Below are positions 59,601 to 64,000 of a stretch of DNA of 64,000 nt, in pieces. Source of the stretch: Ustulina deusta (taxonomy: Eukaryota > Ascomycota > Sordariomycetes > Xylariales > Xylariaceae); NCBI GenBank assembly GCA_023159155.1, contig JAJNNX010000052.1, forward strand, positions 1 through 64,000, read 5' to 3'. Below the pieces are notes generated by a model. The model did no database searches. It saw nothing but the letters and a program-made list of their open reading frames with translations, and had not been told where the DNA came from. A program made the translations under genes and the position numbers. Position 1 is the stretch's first letter, and each line of letters begins with the position of its first letter.

Positions 59601-62600
59601 TACCTGCAGTTACTTATATATGCCCGCAGCTGAGGCAGTAAACGCTGATGAAACAGTTATCAGCTACCTCTACTGCTCTCATACACAAACCTCCTTGTTT
59701 CGTTTCACACTTCAAACTTAGAAGCTCCCCGTGGTGGGCTGGAGGTTGTAGAACACACTGCCTACGATGAGAGACATGATGAAGTTGTCGATAGGAGAGC
59801 TGAAGGCATCTATCAACCAAAACCTTCAAGCCAATGTAGGTGACTAACCGTAAAACCAAGTGCCAGAATATTATTCGCCGCCCTATCGTAACACCCGGCT
59901 ATGCTTGTACTCTTAGCGGCAGATTATGAGTGTTACAGAAGCTAAAAAATAAAACTCCACAACTCTCTGGTTTAGTTATCTAACTTAACGTGGGAAAAGT
60001 GAAAACTGGAAGAGAAGTTAGGGTTAGTATTATATTAAATTTAACCGTACTTGCAGATGATTCCATATGGTGGCCACGATAATTCTAGATTTTGTCATAC
60101 CAGCTTCCTTGATCGTCGGCACATCCAATTTCTTGACCTTCTTTCACAGTTCCTTAACTCCTGGGACGAGGAAATGTATCTGTAGGGGAGAGACAACTTG
60201 TATATCGATAAGGTTTAACCAACAAAGGTGTTGATTATGACCCGAACCGAAAAATTAAGGACTCGATGAGAATCCGAATTCCCTGAGGGTTTCTAGTTCT
60301 CGTTGACATTGGTATAGTCAACTTAGGTTCTTCAAATTCGTCAAATTGCAGATTAAAAAGGCAAGGTTAACGCCTCTATTATGTTGATGTATTGGTTACT
60401 CATCTTTTCAAGCCTAGTCCAAGAGCCAGAAGAGATTGTTAATTGGCCTGGTCTAGTTATCTAGGAGCCCCAGTATTGTCAACGTCGGACATCATCACAC
60501 TCAAACTTCGGTTGCGATGATCTGGATTCTCTCAGACCGGGAACTAAATGCTGTGCAAATGATTATAATAGACTCGCTAGGGTATTAGGGTTTGCCCCGC
60601 GTTTCGAAACCAAATATGAGACAACGTTAATGTAATGAACAAGCGAAAGCAATGTAACCGTGGGTTAGGAGTACGACTGATTCTATGCAGTGAAACTTAA
60701 TGACGTTCTCGCGCCTAGTTTGCCGCGTGTGTGGTCATGTTCGACTCGGTTAGATAACCGCGTAATCATGACATAACATGAATTGCGCATGAGAAGATAA
60801 CCTCTCTGCAGAGGGGTTGATCCTGAAATTTCAACACTGTTCCCATAGCTGTGGATGGCGGGCTCCCTCGCGCAATTTAAAGAAAAAAAAGTTGGCAAAC
60901 TACCTAAGCATAGCATTTATCTTGCAGTTCCCGAGGTGCATTATTATCGGGTTGGATACGAGGGATATACACGTACGGTGCATGCACTTGATATCAGCAT
61001 TGATCTTATCTTACCTGCATCTCAAAGGGTCAGCCAAAGAGCGATATCATGCGGTTACCCTGTAGTAGTTGTTGCATTTGCTCAATAATCAGACCATGGG
61101 TAGGTGATCTGTGCACCGGAAATAACGGTGTAAACGAATTTAGCAGATGAATGAGACAGCGGCAAGAAACGATGCGAACAGGTGGAGATGATGTGTCTGA
61201 GATAAGTGATAATACGACATGAGTGTTTGAGGCGAGCGAACTACATACGGGCAGCGTGGACAACAACTCGTGCCGCAATCTACTACCAGTACTATCTTAC
61301 TTAGTGTATATCTACTACTGTGCTGGTACATGGTAAGCTGCAGGTAAGAGGTCGAATCAAATGTGTTGCATGCAAGAGTGTGCAGTGGAGGGAGTGAGCA
61401 GCGATGGGGCGAGCTCGTATCGGAATCATGTATACCGCCTGCTGTATAGATACAACGTTTCTCTAATGTTACACTCTTGCATACCATCGCAAAAAAGGAT
61501 GGAAAGGATGATCAATGTTGGATTTTACACTGAAGGATTATTGGTCCTTCATCCCCCTGATGAAACCTATCCGGAGAACGAATTGGATGAATCTCAGAGA
61601 CGTACTGGCTGCAATTGTAGGGTAGGACCTACCATCGAGTCATTTAGCGAATACCTTCTTACATAGTGCTTAGTCTGTGATGATATCCTAGTCCTGACTT
61701 ACATCTTCTGGCGCGAAAAAAACGTGATAAGAGAATGGCGCTTGTTTATTCTTTTCGGGCTTGAGATCGACGTTAGTACAGCTTGGGCCTAGGCTTGATA
61801 TGGGAAATTGATGGATGATCTCGGCTAACCAACTACGACTAGCGCGCTCTGCTACACGTGTATGTTTACCTATACTACATGGAGTGTAGTATAAATGTTG
61901 ACTGCATGGCACCGAGTGGAGGAGATATCTTTCTCTCAATCTTCGTCACATCCGCATCACCCGCGCGCTCTTATCTGAAGTACCTGTTCAAAATGGCTGC
62001 AAAATTGAAAGTACACTGCTTGCAGTGTCTGACAGTATGGCATACGATAGTAGTAGTATACATGTCTTACGCCAAAGAGGTTGTTCATTTTGCAGTCTCG
62101 AGTTTTGGGGGGGAATTTACACCGAGCTGCAAGGTCTCAGCCACCATCAGGTCACAGTGGCCCAATGTTGTATCGTACCAAGTTATACCCAGATGTAGGG
62201 AATCAGGGGCGAGGGCTTCGAAGGGAAGATTCTCGCCAGGAGTACGCAGTACTTACGTACCTGTCCCTAGCCTCGGCATACATATATTTGCGTGTTGTTG
62301 TGCAATATGTTACCATTCTACCGTTGTGGCTGCTTTGATAGGCAATCATGATCTCTACCAGGATCGGGACACATGACGAACTCACCGTTCGAGGGCGATA
62401 TTAGTAGTACGACCGTTGACTCGTTTTCGTTGGTTTCTCGGGGAGAGCGACATGCTATCGTACCTAGACGACTGTAGTGTAAACAAACGACTTACACAAC
62501 AGCCATACAGCCATGCGGCTGTTCAGCATACTCTGCTCCCTCATTGCGTATTGTCCAGCTCCAATGCCAGCTACTAATGGCTTCAGCTCGCCCTCCCTGA

Positions 62601-63860
62601 AGAAAACTATTGACTGTGTGCAGATGGCTGGATTGGCCTCGTGGAGCAGATGAGTCTTCCTCGTGGAGATAGGAAACGTACTATGTGTACGTATACATGG
62701 CCATGTACTGTACATCGGGCCACCGCTGACCACCGCTCTAGCCCATCTCGCCAAGATCTAAGCGGGGCGCTAGCTTGTGCCCGATACGAGGTATACATTT
62801 GTACTAGCGTGTGAACGTGCCGAGCCGGCGCTATCACCACCCAGTTCCTGGTGGAATTATACACCACGTTGCCCGCCCTAGTGAATGAAGTTATGAATTT
62901 TTAGTGTGTGTACTTGGTGTGCACACCTATTCGGCTTATCAAACGTGTACCTGTAAGCGCTGGAGCTTGCGGCTTGGCACACCGTTTTCCATGATAGGGA
63001 GCCGTGAACTTTTACTACGTATTGCCAAGCACATATTTGGTGTTATCACGGTTCGATTGTGAAGGCATGATGAGATACTACATTATGGTGCACCACCAGG
63101 AAATAGACGTCGAGTTTCTTGATTCCTTCTCAGTATCGGCACATTTTCTCCTTCCTCTAACGGATACCAAGACTGAAGTGTGTTGGCATTACACAACGAA
63201 TATATACAGTATGATGCAACGCCGACAGCCTACGTCCTGGCTAATGCACAATAGTAGTAGTGTACAGGAGGCAGTGTAATGTAGGTGGATAGACAAAAAA
63301 TCCCTGCAGTGAATAGTGTCCACCATTATTACCCTCTTTGGCTAGCAAAAGAACTTGATCGCAGAGTCGACAACACCCTGGACGAGGTGTACATTCGGAT
63401 TGGGTCTCGATCCTGGATCTACGACATAGGCCCCTGCCCTGGTCTAGAGAGGTCCAGGGGGGGCTCCAGCTTGTGGGAAAACCATTGATCGCCCATAATC
63501 CTTGTAAGTGGAAGCAGAGCTGGGTTCAAGGGCTAAAAAAGTAGCGAAGCCAGACCAGGCCATTGCCAGGCATTACGACCTAGACTGTTGGATGCCGTAG
63601 TTTATTGAGTCCTTCTTGCGTGTACACCACGATTCGAGGTCTACTTTTTATAATTGTCGCTGCCGCTGAGAACAAGTTTCCTTGGGATAACATTCTCTCG
63701 ACACTTCGTCTCTTACAAATCTCGTCGGTTTCTTTATACGAAGCTGTCATCCAAACACCCCCAAACCTTCTTCACCTTCTTCAAGCTTAAGTTAAATTAG
63801 ACGAGACACCCACCGTTGATCCCTGTTGGACGACATTCGGCAAAAAACGCAAAACGCGTC
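56680..63860. other. 7.2-kb gene-free region
   Basis: I find no coding sequence with domain support on either strand. The longest frames are about 100-170 codons without motifs. The region contains a 28-base poly-A run, long pyrimidine-rich stretches near 57190-57260 and a 14-bp palindrome at 62694-62707. No degraded transposase or reverse transcriptase is recognisable. Composition is ordinary. It may be an extended promoter/5' leader of the gene at 63861, or house non-coding transcripts. Confidence 0.55.
57087..57114. repeat. Poly-A tract
   Basis: Twenty-eight consecutive A residues. The length is likely to vary or be imprecise. Confidence 0.9.
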
Positions 63861-64000
63861 ATGGAGCAAGATCTGGGCGGCAACCGCCAGCCGGCGGGAA
63901 ACACTTCTTCTTATACGTCGACTGCCAACGCAACACCTCTACGACCCGGAACACCTAATACAGATAGAAATCCCTTTGGGGATGAACGTCTCGACCCGCA
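63861..64000 (+). CDS. 5' end of a gene cut by the window edge
   Basis: An ATG at 63861 in good context (GCGTCATGG) opens a frame that continues to the last base. It reads MEQDLGGNRQPAGNTSSYTS, then a TPLRPGTPNTDRNPFGDERLDP stretch. This Ser/Thr/Pro-rich start resembles the cytosolic N-termini of fungal membrane-bound wall-synthesis enzymes, where NPFGD-type motifs occur. That is a weak hint only. The product cannot be named from 46 codons. Confidence 0.55.
   Translation, partial: MEQDLGGNRQPAGNTSSYTSTANATPLRPGTPNTDRNPFGDERLDP

Noticed and set aside
62694..62707. 14-bp palindrome TACATGGCCATGTA
   Set aside because: Perfect but isolated; one such palindrome in several kilobases is unremarkable without a second copy or a nearby gene.
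59000..63600. Several 60-170-codon frames
   Set aside because: None has a domain, signal peptide or spliceable partner; lengths fit chance in DNA of this composition.

Overview
The window looks like nuclear DNA of a filamentous ascomycete (Pezizomycotina, probably Sordariomycetes; the class is an inference). The evidence is short introns (mostly 45-165 bp) with GTRNGY donors and CTAAC/CTGAC-type branch sites, two Zn2Cys6 regulators, a HET-domain relic, secreted glycosidases, and repeats that carry the C-to-T/G-to-A signature of repeat-induced point mutation (RIP). Intron-exon models were built by hand from reading frame, splice signals and expected domain continuity; none was checked against transcripts.

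Bases 1-5580 are an extremely AT-rich tandem satellite with a period of about 160-162 bp. It ends in a sharp composition change near 5870. Next comes a repeat-influenced border zone (5.9-16.3 kb). It holds a large AT-hook protein gene (6470-9859, minus), a RIP-mutated partial copy of an acetyltransferase gene (10282-10503), a DUF7924-type gene with a nuclease-like signature (12221-13756, plus), a broken LINE RNase H fragment (14090-14860) and the intact GNAT acetyltransferase (15534-16250, minus).

From 17.6 to 37.2 kb is a metabolic stretch: secreted GH2 beta-galactosidase-like enzyme (plus), a Zn2Cys6 regulator (minus), an NAD(P)-binding protein (plus), a small secreted protein (plus), an indoleamine 2,3-dioxygenase (plus), a second Zn2Cys6 regulator (plus), an MFS transporter (minus) and a copper amine oxidase (minus). 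The run dioxygenase, regulator, transporter, amine oxidase could be a small amine/tryptophan catabolic or secondary-metabolite neighbourhood, but this is an inference from order alone.

From 38.7 to 44 kb the DNA is again accessory: a decayed HET gene, a single-pass membrane glycoprotein and a candidate solo LTR. Then come a membrane-anchored GH3 beta-glucosidase (44117-47410, plus), a DUR3-type urea/polyamine symporter (47786-50150, minus), an RNPS1-like SR/RRM splicing factor (52230-53295, plus), a cupin protein (54118-54994, plus) and a doubtful proline-rich ORF. About 7.2 kb with no recognisable gene follows, before a gene that starts at 63861 and runs off the right edge.
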